Assembly (NCBI GenBank): GCA_036417435.1
Contig: CM070903.1
Coordinates: 61,666,001-61,730,000 of the forward strand
Direction: 5' to 3'
From: Inia geoffrensis
Taxonomy: Eukaryota > Chordata > Mammalia > Artiodactyla > Iniidae
DNA: 64,000 nucleotides
Part shown: positions 22,240 through 34,616 of the stretch, in pieces
Layout: each line of letters starts with the position of its first letter
How positions within the stretch are numbered: the first letter of the stretch is position 1
Made by a program: the position numbers and the translations under genes
The notes under the pieces: model-generated
What the model was told of the DNA's origin: nothing
Databases searched by the model: none
Seen by the model: only the letters and a program-made list of their open reading frames with translations

Positions 22240-22905
22240 TGTCTATGTCAGCACTACTGAATCAACCCGCCCCTCCACTCCCAGCCCCACTGCACAGTTC
22301 AGGCCCTTGGTTTTCATCTATGATCTGGTCTCCCTTTTCTCAGTCACCAGAATGCTCTTCTTCTAAAATATAAATCTACTTAAAATCCTTCAAAGTCTCC
22401 CCAAGCCTGCTGCTTCCAGTCCAAACTTCTTTGCTGGGCATACAAGGCCCTCGTGATCTGCCTCCTGCCCACTTTCCAGCCTCATCTCCTTTGAAAGGAT
22501 CCCCCTTCAATCACCAAGCTCTAGCCACGAACTCGGGATGAGGCTGCTGCGCAGATACCTTCTGACTTTCCTCTGGCTTTTTTTCTGATTATGATCCCCT
22601 TTTGCTTTCCCCTCCTCCCATCCACCTGGTGAACTACAATTCACTCTTTAGACTTTCAGGCCCAGCTTGGGCACCTTCCACATACAGGCGGTTGTTCCTT
22701 TCTTGTTCCCCTCGCTACATCTTGTATATACCTCCATTCCAGTGCCTATCACATGGCATGGCCTTTATTTACTATATATCTCCCCTACTGGACTGTGAGA
22801 TTTTTAACAATGGGGAGCATTTCTTATTTATATAGCAGTTTTAGGAACTGAGCATAGTGACCAGCTTTCCATAAGTGTTTGTTGACTGAAAACTGAATGA
22901 AGAGC
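22240..22905 (+). mobile_element. L2 LINE 3' half
   Basis: Sense L2: 'ATACAAGGCCCTCGTGATCT', 'CCAGCCTCATCTCC', 'TCACCAAGCTCTAGCCACG', 'CATCTTGTATATACC', 'TACTGGACTGTGAGATTTTT' and the terminus 'AAGTGTTTGTTGACTGAAAA'. About 660 bp of continuous 3' sequence. Confidence 0.87.
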
Positions 22906-23809
22906 TATGCATGATAATCAATCAAAACCTAAGCCAAGCAGTAGTATTAGCTTCTAGAAGCAGGGTAGGGGCCTACTAGCAATCTAATGAAGGCAGAAGA
23001 CCCCAGCAGTAAGGCACTTTAGATGGTTATCACAGGGTGAAAGGAAGAGTAAGGGATAGAGGGTGTGATGGAGGAATGTCTTATTAACAGAGAATGTAGG
23101 CAGTTAATTTTCAGCCTTTTCAACATTTAGTTTTCAATATGGAAAGGTGTTGTTCTGAGAATGAACCTTAGTACGAACTGTAGAGAGGTCTACCTTTTAA
23201 GAACCTAGTTTCTCAAATAGGGAGAGTCTGTGCTATCTGCTTCAAGGAAGCATGGCAGGTTATAGAGGGCTCCTCTTTGCTCTGCTAAAGATTAATGGGA
23301 TGAAACACTTTTGGGGGAACATCTGGAAGCTATTCAGCTCCTATTGAAATCTGTGTCAAATCCAGACTGGGACTTTGGACTAAATGCAGTGCCGAGGAGA
23401 AAAAAGTTGAACAGGCAGAATGCTGCACCTGTCTGGAGGAGGCCATTAAAGAGGCACTAGGAACTAGAAGCACTGGGGAGATAATGTTGTGATCTGTCCC
23501 CAAGGAACGTTTCTTCTCCCTTTGATGGGCACCTGGGGCACCACCTCTGGAGCCATCAGCTGTGTCTGTGGGGGCACTTGAGGACAGCAGGACTGTCATA
23601 GGCCCTGTCACCTTTGAAATAAAGGCAGTCTAAGGATTTGGAACAATCTAAGCAAGCATGAAGCCTGGCCTGGGGGGTGGGAAAAGGTTAGTGGATATGT
23701 GGATGGGCAATTAGCCCATGCAGGTCATTTGTTCAGCCTCTTCGATGGTTAAAAACTTGGATCTCTCTAGAAGCTGTGAGATTGATGGTTGATATAGCAT
23801 AGAATCAGC
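22906..23809. other. Unique non-coding sequence
   Basis: No repeat signature and no recognised gene. A 93-codon minus-strand open frame at 23330-23611 has no identifiable domain. Confidence 0.5.
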
Positions 23810-24760
23810 TTCACATTTTCCTATGAGCCAGAGACAGCCTTTCGATTACGTTTTTTATCTCAAAGGTCTCCCCTCGATTTCTAATCTGTGACCCAGGTCT
23901 CCAGGCTGCTGCACTGCTTATGTCTGAGGCTTGCCCTCCAGTGCTGACGTCATAATAGCTGAGCCGTGCAGGCAGAAGTGCACGGTGCTGATTCATCCCC
24001 GGTGATGTGAGGATTAATGCCTTGTCTAACACAGAGCTATTATGTGAACTGTTTTTACACAAAAGAACTGCAACAAAAATGATTTGCCAGTCAGAGGACT
24101 AGAAATATGCAGCGCTAGGTAACTGGAGTCGGGATGCAGAGACGTAAAGTGGTAACCACATGCATGCACGCGGACACCCTCTGAAGCACTGACAGACCCA
24201 CTCTATCAACACCAAGAATGAGGAATAACAAGACTTGTCAGGGGCAGAGAGGACCCACCCCTGCTGTATAAATGCATTACGCACAGCACCAGTCTCTGGG
24301 GAGTTCAATCAATCTCCTTTCTCTGTCAAATAAATGTCACTTTAGACTTTAGCCTTAGCATCCTTTGGAAGATTCTGCTCCCCTACATATATTTGCAACT
24401 AGCTTCTAGGAATGTGAGTGGAAGCCACACGCAAGCAAAAGAGCCACGGGAACCTCCTTTCTATGCAAATGATTGCAACATAAGAAATACCTCAGAGTGT
24501 GAAGGAGTCAGTGAAGATAGTATGCTGTGAATAAGGGACAGCATTCACCAGAGGGTGAGGAACAGCTGGAAGAATGCTGATAATATTTATCACGTGAGGT
24601 AACTGCCACTACCTGTAGCATCTCTTGGGTGGTGTCTCAGGTAGTGACTTTGATTATTTGGGTTTGTGGCCCCAGAATCTCTTTCAAGCAGCTCAAGGTG
24701 AAATTTATCCAAACCAACTCAGTGCAGCCTGATTTGGGCTTTAAATTATAAATGTTCTCT
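23810..24760. promoter_or_regulatory. Candidate cis-regulatory cluster (CRE, octamer, E-box)
   Basis: Repeat-free DNA with many retained CpGs. Exact consensus words include the palindromic CRE 'TGACGTCA' at 23945-23952, the POU octamer 'ATGCAAAT' at 24463-24470 followed at once by the C/EBP-like 'GATTGCAAC', and the palindromic E-box 'TCACGTGA' at 24590-24597. A 'TATAAATGC' word sits near 24267 but there is no evidence for a transcript. The clustering is suggestive only; no conservation or chromatin data can be seen here. Confidence 0.3.
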
Positions 24761-25734
24761 CTTTTCATCTGAAATCAAATTGTTGTTGTTGTTTTTTCTC
24801 CCCAAATGACTTTCCATCTTTTCTAAAAAAAAGAATGGTACCTTCTATAAACCTCCTGGCACGTGATTTGTCTCACTCTCTGTTTTGTTTTTTTTTCTGT
24901 ACTTTACTGTTTCACACACAATTTTAGCCTAAGTAACTAAAGTTTTGTACTTCAGTCTTGTACCTCCTGTAAAAGGATACTAGAAATTTTGTCCCAAAAA
25001 TGAAAGCTCTGATCTAGAAGTTGAAATTAAAAACTATTGGGCCTAGGGATGGGTGTATAACTGAAGAATAAATAATTGCCCATTGATTGACAGTGGAGCA
25101 AAAGCCCAACTGTGGCTGGTATCTGACTGAAGAATGTAAGTTGTAGTTTAGAAGAGCAGTGACTTTTGCAAACAGCAGCCGTGGCTGAGTCAAAGGAAGT
25201 CTTCATATAAGTCCAGTGGCTTGGGCTGCTTGTCTTTTCAGCCCCCTCATGATGGCAACTACTACTACCACCAACAGCATTGACTCCAAACACAAAAGAA
25301 GCTAATACACACTGAAGAAGCACTGGAAACCACAACAATGTCAACTGGAGAACATGCCAATAAAGACTCAAATTTCCCAAATCTGGTGCTTTTTTGAAAA
25401 GGAAAAAAACCACTTTTACTTACATAAAGAGAAGGGGCAGGCCACAGAATGACGGTCAAGGAACTGAAAATCAAAGACAAAACAAGGAATTAAAAATAAA
25501 CCCAGTGATACTGTGGAGAGAAGGAAAGCAAATCTAAGTTTAGACAGGACAAATTGCTCCTAAAGCATGAGCAGTAAGAGCCCATTTTGTCACCTGGAGC
25601 CCAAGAAAGAGGAGATTCAGCCTCGTAAAATTTCCAAAGGTGTGACCTGCTGCTACCTGACCAATACAGAAGGAGTGCCAACCTCTTTCTTTGTCAGCTT
25701 CATTCTGATCGAAATCATATGAGCATTATCTAGA
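24761..25734. other. Unique non-coding sequence
   Basis: Contains short TTG and T-rich simple tracts at 24779-24800 and 24884-24897 and another 'CACGTG' at 24860-24865. The 128-codon minus-strand frame at 25027-25413 has no domain I recognise. Confidence 0.5.
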
Positions 25735-25916
25735 GCTGTGCTGTTCAATACAGTAGCCACTAGCCACATCTACCTATTTAAATTTAAAATATTTAAAATT
25801 TTATCTTCTCAGTCTACTAGTCACATTCCCAGTGCTCCACAGCCACCTGTGGCTAGCGGCTGCGTTACAGATAGAACGTTTCTATCGCTGCATAAATATC
25901 TATTGGGCAGTACTGA
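25735..25916. mobile_element. hAT-type non-autonomous DNA transposon (MITE)
   Basis: Palindromic organisation. The left arm reads 'GTGCTGTTCAATACAGTAGC' then 'CACTAGCCACATC'. The right arm carries the complement, 'CAGCCACCTGTGGCTAGCGG' followed by 'ATTGGGCAGTACTG'. The AT-rich middle and this 'tagccacatgtggctagtgg' signature belong to an ancient mammalian hAT-Charlie-type MITE. The exact family name is not certain. Confidence 0.7.
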
Positions 25917-26938
25917 TGAGAACAGATAAAAGCTTTACTACGTAGTGCATGACAGATCTTAGCTAATTTTGACGAAGATGAGTGAAACTGATAAACTTTG
26001 CTTCTTTTAAGGGTAGATTTAGTATGTTTAATGACCAGAAGATACTCTGGGCAAATTCAAAGCCTCCATGTACTGTCAATTGTTAGCTGAGGACTGCTAC
26101 TGCCTTGTCTACCCTGTCTCACCAGCCTAAGAGTATCCCCTCTGACAAAATGATTTTAAACGAAAGCATTTGTCCCCCAAAATGCATTTCTAATAATGAA
26201 AACTTCAGGTTTGGGGGGAGTTGACCTTAACACTTTCTCATTCTATATTTCAAGTCTGATAATTCTCCTTTGTAATCTTCAACACACAAACCAAATAAGC
26301 GATTATGGGACTGGCCTGTTTGCCACTGTTTTGATAGCTTTTCTTACAGAAGAATAAAACTGAAGTAACAGAAGATCCAAGAGAAATTAATAAACCAAAC
26401 AAGGATGCTGAGAAGACAAAGCAGGTCTCCCTACCCGACCCAACTCAAATATGTCAAGGACTTAACATACACTGAATTCTTGTCTCTCTGACACCATGAT
26501 TTTAGCCACTTCACATACGTCCTTCAGAAATATGAAAAACAAACTGTATTAAAAGAGATCAAGTACAAGGACCTGACTAAAGCATAGAATAAGGCTAAAG
26601 TAGAAAACTGGCAATTACAGACTTCACTTCTCAGCAAGTTTTCTGGGTAAATGTACCATCATAGAGGTTCCTCCAAAGAAAAAGTTTTTCCTTTTATGGA
26701 CAAGGTGAAAACCTGTTCCATGAACATGCAGGAGTGAAGTATGGTGTTCCCCTCTTTGGACAAGAAGAGTTAAGATGAAAATCTGCAGCCTGGACCATAA
26801 TGTATGCCAACACAAGAGAGGCTGGTGGTCTTCAATGTTTTTAAATTGTTTCACAAAATTGATGAACTTAATGAAAATTTTAAGCAAGATAATTAACTTA
26901 TGTATGATTCATTGAAAGTACACACAAACTTGAAATAC

Positions 26939-26942
<4 letters not shown>
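25917..26942. other. Unique sequence
   Basis: No gene or named repeat recognised. The 87-codon minus-strand frame has no family signature. Confidence 0.5.

Positions 26943-26971
<29 letters not shown>
26943..26971. repeat. (AT)n microsatellite
   Basis: About 14 uninterrupted AT units. Confidence 0.95.
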
Positions 26972-26973
<2 letters not shown>

Positions 26974-27070
26974 AACTAGCCTCAACGACTTTAAAGCTCT
27001 AAGTTTTGCTACATTCTAGTCCCTTCCACAGCTAGGATCCTAGACCACTTCACTGGTGCATCTTTTAAAA

Positions 27071-27136
27071 GCTTTTCCCTTCCTTCCTTTCTTCTTTTCT
27101 TCCTTCCTTCCTTCCCTCTCTCCTCCCTTTTTTCCC
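27071..27136. repeat. TTCC-rich polypyrimidine tract
   Basis: Imperfect (TTCC)n with C and T runs, nearly pure pyrimidine on the plus strand, so able in principle to form triplex DNA. Confidence 0.88.
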
Positions 27137-28190
27137 TACCTCCTCCAACATTTTTGAGTTTTCTTTCTTTCCCAACCCTTGAGAAAATGGAGAAAAATAT
27201 GATTAGTGGTTATCTATGCAATATGCTCACTTATTTTTCTGTTGCATGTTATAAACCCAGTAAGTCTCAATAATAATTATGCTCTTTTTGAACTATACTT
27301 AGTATTTATGCTCTTATATCTAGGAGCATAACTTTCCTTTCTAGGAAAGGAGTATTTATTCATAAAAGTTAATCAGTCAAAATTAAATTTTTGATGTGAT
27401 CAAAAGAGATCAATATAAACTGTATCCAGATTGATTAATACATCCAAGGTCTGGAATGAAAAGCTATCTTTCCTGGATGTCAAATGACACACAGGCTGTC
27501 AATGACAGGAATCCAAGATGGAGAGAAAAATCACAGTGTGTATGTCACAGTCTAAGACAAATTAAAGCCAAGTTAAATTGAAGATTTTATTGGATACAAT
27601 TATTGTCTTTATGTATTAATGAAAAACAATACTATCTATCCCAAATTTAATACTAAGGCTAAAAATTTAATCTCAGAGTTCTTATACAATTTATAAACAT
27701 TCATAAATGTCAAAAGGCCCTGTTTCTTGATTGAATTACAATCTGCTATGCAATTTTGAAAATATGTATTAATCTACATGGGTTTATTTATGTTCAGTTC
27801 AAATTGTTATTTTATTGATATGTGCCGTTTCTGCCTAAGTGATATTCACCTTGTATATCTATAAATTGTTTTCATCTGAAATGCAAAGAATTATCTATAA
27901 TAGTTTTGCATAAGGTTAAAAACATTTTCATTAAGCATGCTGGGTTCAAAGCACAAATATCTAGCCAAGAATATAGAACTATAAAGCCCAAAATGAATAA
28001 AGACCTTAAAACCTGGTCGGAGAGGCAAGAGTAGAGAGGGGGAGAAGGGGTGATTTGTAGTGAGGTCTAGTTTTAGTTTTGTGATTTCTGAGTAGAAATT
28101 ATTATATATTATCAATCTTCAAGGGACTGAAAGTATTATTAACTGTAACTTAAAGTTTAGTCCATTCTGATTTCCATTTATGTTCTACGG
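27137..28190. other. AT-rich unassigned sequence
   Basis: AT-rich, no gene and no diagnostic repeat blocks. Confidence 0.5.
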
Positions 28191-28323
28191 CAATGGTTCC
28201 CAACATTTGAGGTGATACAGATCCCTATGAGAATTTCTCTTCCCAGAAATTCAAAAACACCAAGTTTCAAGCATCTCCCAAACTCCATGAAGGTCTTCCA
28301 AGAATTCCAGGTTAGTAACCCTT
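28191..28323. mobile_element. hAT-type MITE fragment
   Basis: Opens 'CAATGGTTCCCAACATTTGA' with 'CAGATCCCTATGAGAATTTC' and closes with 'CAGGTTAGTAACCCTTGG'. The two ends are imperfect inverted repeats, as in mammalian hAT-Charlie MITEs that start 'cagtggttctcaacctttt' and end 'ggttaagaacccctg'. The specific family is not assigned. Confidence 0.65.
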
Positions 28324-28594
28324 GGTCTAAGGGGAGAGGGGAGAAAATGCTCTTTCAGTCCCCCTACTCATCACCTCTAGGATGTTTTAACAAGTCGCTA
28401 TAGAGTTAAAGCCAGGAGTAAATGAAATGTATAGAAAATGGATCTCTACATGGGTGAGTGTGTGTCACTAGAGACACACAGACTCCTTTACAGGACTTCC
28501 AGACTCTTGACTTTCCTAGTCCCTTATAACTTCTTGTTTAAAAAGTCTATAGAGCCTTAGGAACAATGAGGTAGAGGAATAGTGAGCAGAGAAA

Positions 28595-28655
28595 TGATAA
28601 TAAGAGTTACTATTCACTGAGTACTTTCTGTGGTTCCAGGCATCTTAAGTAAATG
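28595..28655 (-). repeat. MIR fragment, antisense (left piece)
   Basis: 'CTATTCACTGAGTACTTTCT' and 'GTGGTTCCAGGCATC' match the reverse-complement 3' part of MIR. It may be the left piece of the MIR that resumes near 29090. Confidence 0.55.
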
Positions 28656-28804
28656 TTTCTTAAATTTGAATATGGATATCCCCAGGGAGGTGGAGCAGTA
28701 TGACAAGAGTGTGCAAAGCCACAAAATAAATAATAAAGACACGGCTGTCTCTTTAGAGGGTCAGTTGTCTTTGTGAGTAAGTAATTTAAAACTCTTATTT
28801 GAAT

Positions 28805-28920
28805 ATGTACTCATTTATCCAATAACTATTTCTTGGACATTATAGAAAAAAAGAACAGATTCTGTTCTCGTCCTCATGGAACTTCCAGTTTAGTGAAACA
28901 AACAAGGATAAATTGAGGGG
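28805..28920 (-). mobile_element. L2 3' end fragment, antisense
   Basis: 'CTCATTTATCCAATAACTAT' followed by 'CTCGTCCTCATGGAACTTCC' and 'AACAAACAAGGATAAA' is the antisense L2 terminus. It lies between two MIR pieces. Confidence 0.65.
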
Positions 28921-29089
28921 TAGAATGCAAAATGCATACATATTTTTTAGGGTGAAACCTGAGACCTCACTGAAAAGCCTCATTTGCAGCAGACTGTTTC
29001 AGGTGATGTCCAGGCACCCCAAATATTGGAGGCTCACCTTAGCTTGATGATCACCTCCCTGGAAGAGTTTGAAAAGCAGCATTAACAGT

Positions 29090-29250
29090 ATATCATTTAA
29101 TCCTGACTACAAGAGTAAATACTATTACTTCTACTTTACCAGAGGAAGAAGGGAGATTTGAGAAATTAGGAAACTTACCCTAAATCAGACAGCTGCTGGG
29201 ATCTGAATAAGTCTGTACCATTCTGAGGTCTACATATTTATAACCCTTAA
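29090..29250 (-). repeat. MIR fragment, antisense (right piece)
   Basis: 'TATCATTTAATCCTGACTAC', 'ACTATTACTTCTACTTTACC', 'AGAGGAAGAAGGGAGATTTG' and 'CAGACAGCTGCTGGGATCTG' are reverse-complement MIR. Together with 28595-28655 it forms almost one MIR, which fits interruption by later sequence including an L2 end. Confidence 0.7.
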
Positions 29251-31444
29251 GTTCCAGTACCTCTAGGTGTTTCCCACTTTATGTTTGCCCTTGAAGTCTG
29301 GCCTCATTAAGAATTTTGTAGGCTAGTTTAAGTTTCTCCTTTGGAAGGAGACAGTTGTGGCTTGACTTGCATTCTAAATATTTCAGGGTGGTAAGGGAAA
29401 GCTACTATTGTACCCAGTTTTTGGTGCAGAAGCTGAGACACTTGACAGCTGAGGTACCTGGCTGGGTTAAAAAAGGAGTCTGTGCTGTCAGTCTCTCGTT
29501 CCTCTTGACTAACTCCAAGCCTAGGCAATGGTACTGTCCAAGGGCTTTTCCACACGTGGGATTCACACTGGCTGATAGAAAGTGAGAGAAACTTTGCTAA
29601 GGGAAAATAATAGTGCAATAAAAAAATGCAAAATAAGTAATCATAACTCACAACAACTGGTTACTTTTAGCATTGTGAATAGAAAAGGGAGAGCTTATTC
29701 ATCACAAATGAATCAGAAAATTAGAATGTGTCACAGCATTGATGACAGAGCTGAGGAATTCAGATGCACTGAAGTTCAACACTTATCCTTCTATCTGAAG
29801 AGGGTAAATGATGTGACAACAGGACAGAAAAGACCTCTTAGACATGCCTTTAATCCATCCAATTTTTTTTTTCAACTACTTTCTCTAGCAGTTAGGTGGG
29901 TTTATATCTTTGTTTTCTATGGGTAGAGATAACATTTTAACATCATTTTAATGTTCTAGAAGTATTGTGTTAATTAATTCTTATGTGGGAGTCATTCCAA
30001 ATAGTAGGATGAAGATTTTTACCTTACTGATTTTCCTAATACCTTTCTGGCTTCCAGTGTTTTCAAAGGATGAGGCCCTACTGGGTTTTTAGATTCATAT
30101 GTCTCAGAATATGTGCCAGCTTCATACGTTCCTGTCAATTGATATTCCATCTTCACTCTGGATACATGATTTCCTTTATCTGACAGATTCAAGAAATTTT
30201 ATGCTAGATATAATGACATTTCATGCACCCTGAATTTGGAGGTTTTTAATTCTCTATTTTCTACCTGGCAAAAGATTTATAAGTTAAAGTCAGATGGAAG
30301 GCTTATTCAGATGTGCATACAAAACATGCTCAATTTCCCATTAGGTACTTTGGGGTCTCCTGCAAGTTTCTTAAAGTGTCTTCATTCCTTTGGTCAGTCC
30401 TAAGGAGACTGACTATAAATGCCATAAATGGTCATTTATATCTTGGGGTCTGCTTTTCAAGACCATCTTGAGAAGAACAGTAGGGAAATCACAATGATGC
30501 CTTACCTTTCCTTAATATGCTATGATAACACAGAATGACGTCTGTCTTCAAAAACCGAGATGATGAAATCATGATCAATAAAAAGAGAGAATTCAAAAAC
30601 GAAAGTTCAGCAATTAGGTATAGGATTGTTTCTGAGCCTGAGACATTGCTGAGACACAACTTGACACTCTACCCCATCCCATACAAATCCTCTTGAGTCT
30701 TCCTGATTCTTACAGGTATAAAGCCTGAGAAATAAGAATGAAGTAAAAGCAGTAAGGCTGGGAGGGGTGGCAGGGTAGGGTGGGAGGTAGTATCAGGAAG
30801 TGAATTTGTTTAATATATTTAGGATGATTTTTTACAGCTCCTAAAACAGACTTAATTCGATGGCATGATGACATTCAGGAGCTCTCTACAATCTTATTCC
30901 GAACAACTTTCCTTCCTTTCAAACTCCTAAAGTTATAGCTTTACATGTTCCAAATGGATTGGTGTACAAGACCTTTTATTATAGTACATTAATATCTTTT
31001 AGGGGATGCTGAAAAGGTCTGGTATTGTTATCATGTGGTCCAATCAAGTAGAAACACTTGGTCATAATGCTGCTCACAGTTTACTATTAATGTCATTTGG
31101 TACAAAAAAAGTTGTGCCTATTATAGGACAAACTCTTCCCAAGACTCCTTGGTATATAAACACAGAAAGTAACATGTTAGTGGTACAGAGGGCTTTGGAA
31201 TAGATATGGGCACAGCAGGAGGAAGAAACATCCAGATCAGTGTGAACAGAAGGCTGTCTTTACTCAAATGGTTCCCTTGAATTTTTTTTTAATACAAAGG
31301 GAAAAATTATAACACAAAATTTATATCAAAAGATAAAAATTAAGCAGGTACTTTCAACCGATGGTCTGTTAGATACTAAACCAAGAGGACAACGTGGGCA
31401 CAGTCTGTGTTTTAAAGACTTGATAAAAGCTTTCCATAATACAG
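29251..31444. other. Unique non-coding sequence
   Basis: About 2.2 kb with no recognised repeat or gene. Open frames of 107 and 114 codons at 29328-29926 lie on opposite strands and have no domain signature. Confidence 0.55.
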
Positions 31445-31715
31445 ATTGGAAAATGTTACTTTTGTCCTTGTCACCACCAACTATTTGCTTAAGAGCAATC
31501 CAAGATCTTTCACGATCTGGCCCCAATCCACCTCTCTTGTTTTTTCTCCACCACTGCTTCCTTACGTACTGTAACATGCTATTTGCTCTCCCTGAACATG
31601 CTCAGGACACCTCTGTCCCTGAGCCTTTGCTAACAGTTCACACTAGAATCTCCCAAGCCTAGAACAGTGTCCTAAACACAGCATGACACTCCAATGTTTG
31701 TTGAATAAATGCTGT
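31445..31715 (+). mobile_element. L2 LINE fragment
   Basis: Sense L2 with 'AAGATCTTTCACGATCTGGC', 'CCCTGAGCCTTTGCTAACAG' and the terminal 'CCAATGTTTGTTGAATAAAT'. It carries internal deletions relative to the consensus. Confidence 0.78.
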
Positions 31716-33753
31716 CCATCTATTTTAGGAGACAAAGATGATAGAACAAAGTTGTTAAATCAGTAAACAAATAGCACCAGAGAGAGGGCAAGGAAAAGTT
31801 AATTTTAGTGCATTTTAGAGTGGGGGGCAAAATGAGCCTTTAAGATTAAGAAAACTGATGCTCTTTATTCCTGGGTCTAGCCAATGCTATGAGTCAGTTA
31901 CTTTTTTGGGAACAAGTTTCAACCTCAAGGTTAAATGAACACAAATGCTCTGTCCATCAGCATATAATGAAAAAGCTGTGGCTATTTCCACATCGGCACA
32001 GTGAAATTAAAATATGCAGTGCCTTTCTCAGGGGCATAATGTATGACAGAACTTTTTAAAATAGTCCCCTTTGCCACTCTTGTACAGAAAGAGCTATAGA
32101 GATAAAAGTAAATGTTTAAAAAACTGGAATAATTTCGCTTAAGAAAGAAAGTGCTGAGGTGTATCTTCATAGTTTTCTGACTATAAGAGGAGTTGTTATA
32201 AAGAGAATGATAGGTATTTTTGCCCTAGGGTGAAATGATATTAAACTGTCCAGTGAAGAATTTAAGTTAAGACTTAAGGATGAACATCTTAAATGTACAA
32301 GTGGTAAATAATCAAATAGATTGCTAAGAGCTGTTATGAAATTTCTATCTTCACGGTTATTTAAAAGTAGGAAAGATCCTCATCTATTTCGGATGGAATA
32401 AATAGAGCTCTGCCTCCAGTCAGGAGGGTGAATTCAATACTTCTCTAGTCTTGTTTTGCTCTATATGACTACAAAATCCTATAACATGCTGACTCCCCAA
32501 ATTGTACAGAATCACAACACAGTTGAGTAAAATACATTTTATGGTTAGAAGAGGATAAGGCAACACAGAAAGTCTGTAAGTTACTAAATTCAAAACAGTG
32601 TATATAGTGCTTATGTATTGATTCAATTTGCCAAGTGTATATTAATTACTCAAATAGAATTGAGCAAAAATATACTTGAATCTACTATGGTTTTAACATA
32701 ATGATTAGCTACAGTAAAACATTCTAACAATTAATTCTTTCACGTTCAAGAAATTTAGCTGAATATTTCATAAACCTGTTACGAATATGCATTTAAATTC
32801 AATATCCAATTTTTTTTTAAAGTTAGAAAAAAGACCAGAAAATAATGTAAGAATTCACTGTTATTATTCCCAGGACATTCTCTGATGTCTATCTTCAAAG
32901 ACATCAGGAGAACCAGTGAACAAATACTTTTAAATGGCCAAAATGGGCTCCATATGACTAAGAATGTAAATCTGATGACAAACTCAGGGAAAGCTCTAAC
33001 AGGGGCGGCTAGTTACTGGTTTTCTTATCTATTTACCTTGCAGCTTTGGAGCTCAGCAGAAGTGTCCATTACATACAGCACACAGGATTAGATGAACAGT
33101 TCCAATGACCTTGTCTGAACCAAATTCATTTAAAGCAGTTTGCCACATTTCTTAAATAGAAGATGAGCCCTTTCTATCTATGGGCCAGATTTGGACTGGA
33201 TCACTGAACTATTGCCCAACCCTTATAAGCAAAGCAGTGACATGTACCAATCAACAGGAAGCCCATAGCAGAGGCATCAGGAAGGTCAAAATACACACAC
33301 ATAAGAAATTGGCAGTACATTATAGAAGAAAGCTATTTCTAAAGATGGACTTTGGCTACTAAAGCCTTTGAGTGTTATTCAACCTTTGTTAGGAAAAAAA
33401 ATCAGTCCCCATGTAACTTGTAAAGATTTGGTTAAAAAAAGAGATTGAGACAGAGAAATGTAGTTTTATTTTGCAAACCATTATTTTCATAAGGACACAA
33501 ATCAGAGATAAACTACGCCAATTTCTTCATAGATGATTTTTTATAGGATATTATTCTAGTCTTCACTAATGACTTCTGGAGGTTGGTTATTGCTGTGATC
33601 AGGAGCTGGGAGGATAGAGGTCTAAGACCTTTCAAGAGAAACATTTTGTTCAATATCAGTGCAGAAAATAAAGTCAGCATTAAAATGACTTTGACCACCT
33701 AACTAGGATAATGGTTGGTACATGTAGCCATTGCTTATGCTGTTTCGAATGTC
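31716..33753. other. Unique AT-rich sequence
   Basis: No gene or clear repeat. The 32690-32830 segment ('TTCACGTTCAAGAAATTTAG', 'ACGAATATGCATTTAAATTC') has a low-complexity-free, enhancer-like look but no firm evidence. Confidence 0.5.
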
Positions 33754-33766
33754 AAGAATGAATTGA

Positions 33767-34068
33767 GGACACGGGGAGGGGGAAGGGTAAGCTGGGATGA
33801 AGTGAGAGAGTAGCAATGACATATATACACTCCCAAATGTAAAATAGATAGCTAATGGGAAGCAGCCACATAGCACAGGGAGATCAGCTCGGTGCTCTGT
33901 GACCACCTAGAGGGGTGGGATAGGGAGGGTGGGAGGGAGGGAGACGCAAGAAGGGGGGGATATGGGGATATAGGTATACATACAGCTGATTCACTTTGTT
34001 ATACAGCAGAAACTAACACAACACTGTAAAGCAATTTTACTCCGATAAAGATGTTTAAAAAAAAAATA
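33767..34068 (+). mobile_element. Young L1, 5'-truncated 3' UTR
   Basis: Classic young cetacean L1 3' UTR: 'TGTAAAATAGATAGCTAATG', 'GGGAAGCAGCCACATAGCAC', 'AGGGAGATCAGCTCGGTGCT', a G-rich polypurine stretch at 33909-33960, then 'GCTGATTCACTTTGTTATAC' and 'CTCCGATAAAGATG' with an A tail. TSD 'AAGAATGAATTGA' at 33754-33766 and 34069-34081 (one mismatch) frames an insert of about 300 bp. Confidence 0.95.
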
Positions 34069-34081
34069 AAGAATGAACTGA

Positions 34082-34609
34082 ACAGCAAGGGTGTCAAGCT
34101 ACACAGCAATTGGAATTTTGAAAGCCTGTGGTACAATAAGCTGATAATGTTGTTGTTAGAATTCATAAAACTTACTCCTGGCTCCCTCCCTCCATCCCTT
34201 CCTATTTCTACATCCACATTCCTATCATCAGGCAGTTGAAGAAAAAGAAACAAATGTGACCTGGACTGCCTCTTTGGGGACACACTCAGTCAGTTCTCCA
34301 TCCTCCTCAACCCCCACCTGCTCTCAGTTACCTGAAAAGTTAGTAATTTAATGGCTTTTAATACTTCCTCTTAGGGGAACTGTCATTTTCTTATCTGTCT
34401 CTACAAGATCCAAATTCAGGTTTTTCCAAGGTAATGAAGGAGGTATTTGGTGATTATGTGTTTGTGTGTGTGGTGATGGTGGTAGAGGTGGATTCTGCTC
34501 TGGACTCTACAGATTGTTCAGCTTTACTTCCCTGATTCCCCATCTCAAGAAGCCATATTGCCTATAGTTTAACTGAAAATAAAGATGCATACATATACAT
34601 GCATATACC
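34082..34609. other. Unique sequence
   Basis: Nothing recognised except a short TG/GGT simple tract near 34459-34490. Confidence 0.5.
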
Positions 34610-34616
34610 ATATATA

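Noticed and set aside
21969..22373. 134-codon open frame in otherwise unique DNA
   Set aside because: Its 3' part runs into L2 sequence, the translation has no domain, and no splice or promoter context is visible.
24255..24275. TATA-box promoter at 'CTGTATAAATGC'
   Set aside because: No initiator, first exon or downstream open frame supports transcription; kept only as part of the candidate regulatory cluster.
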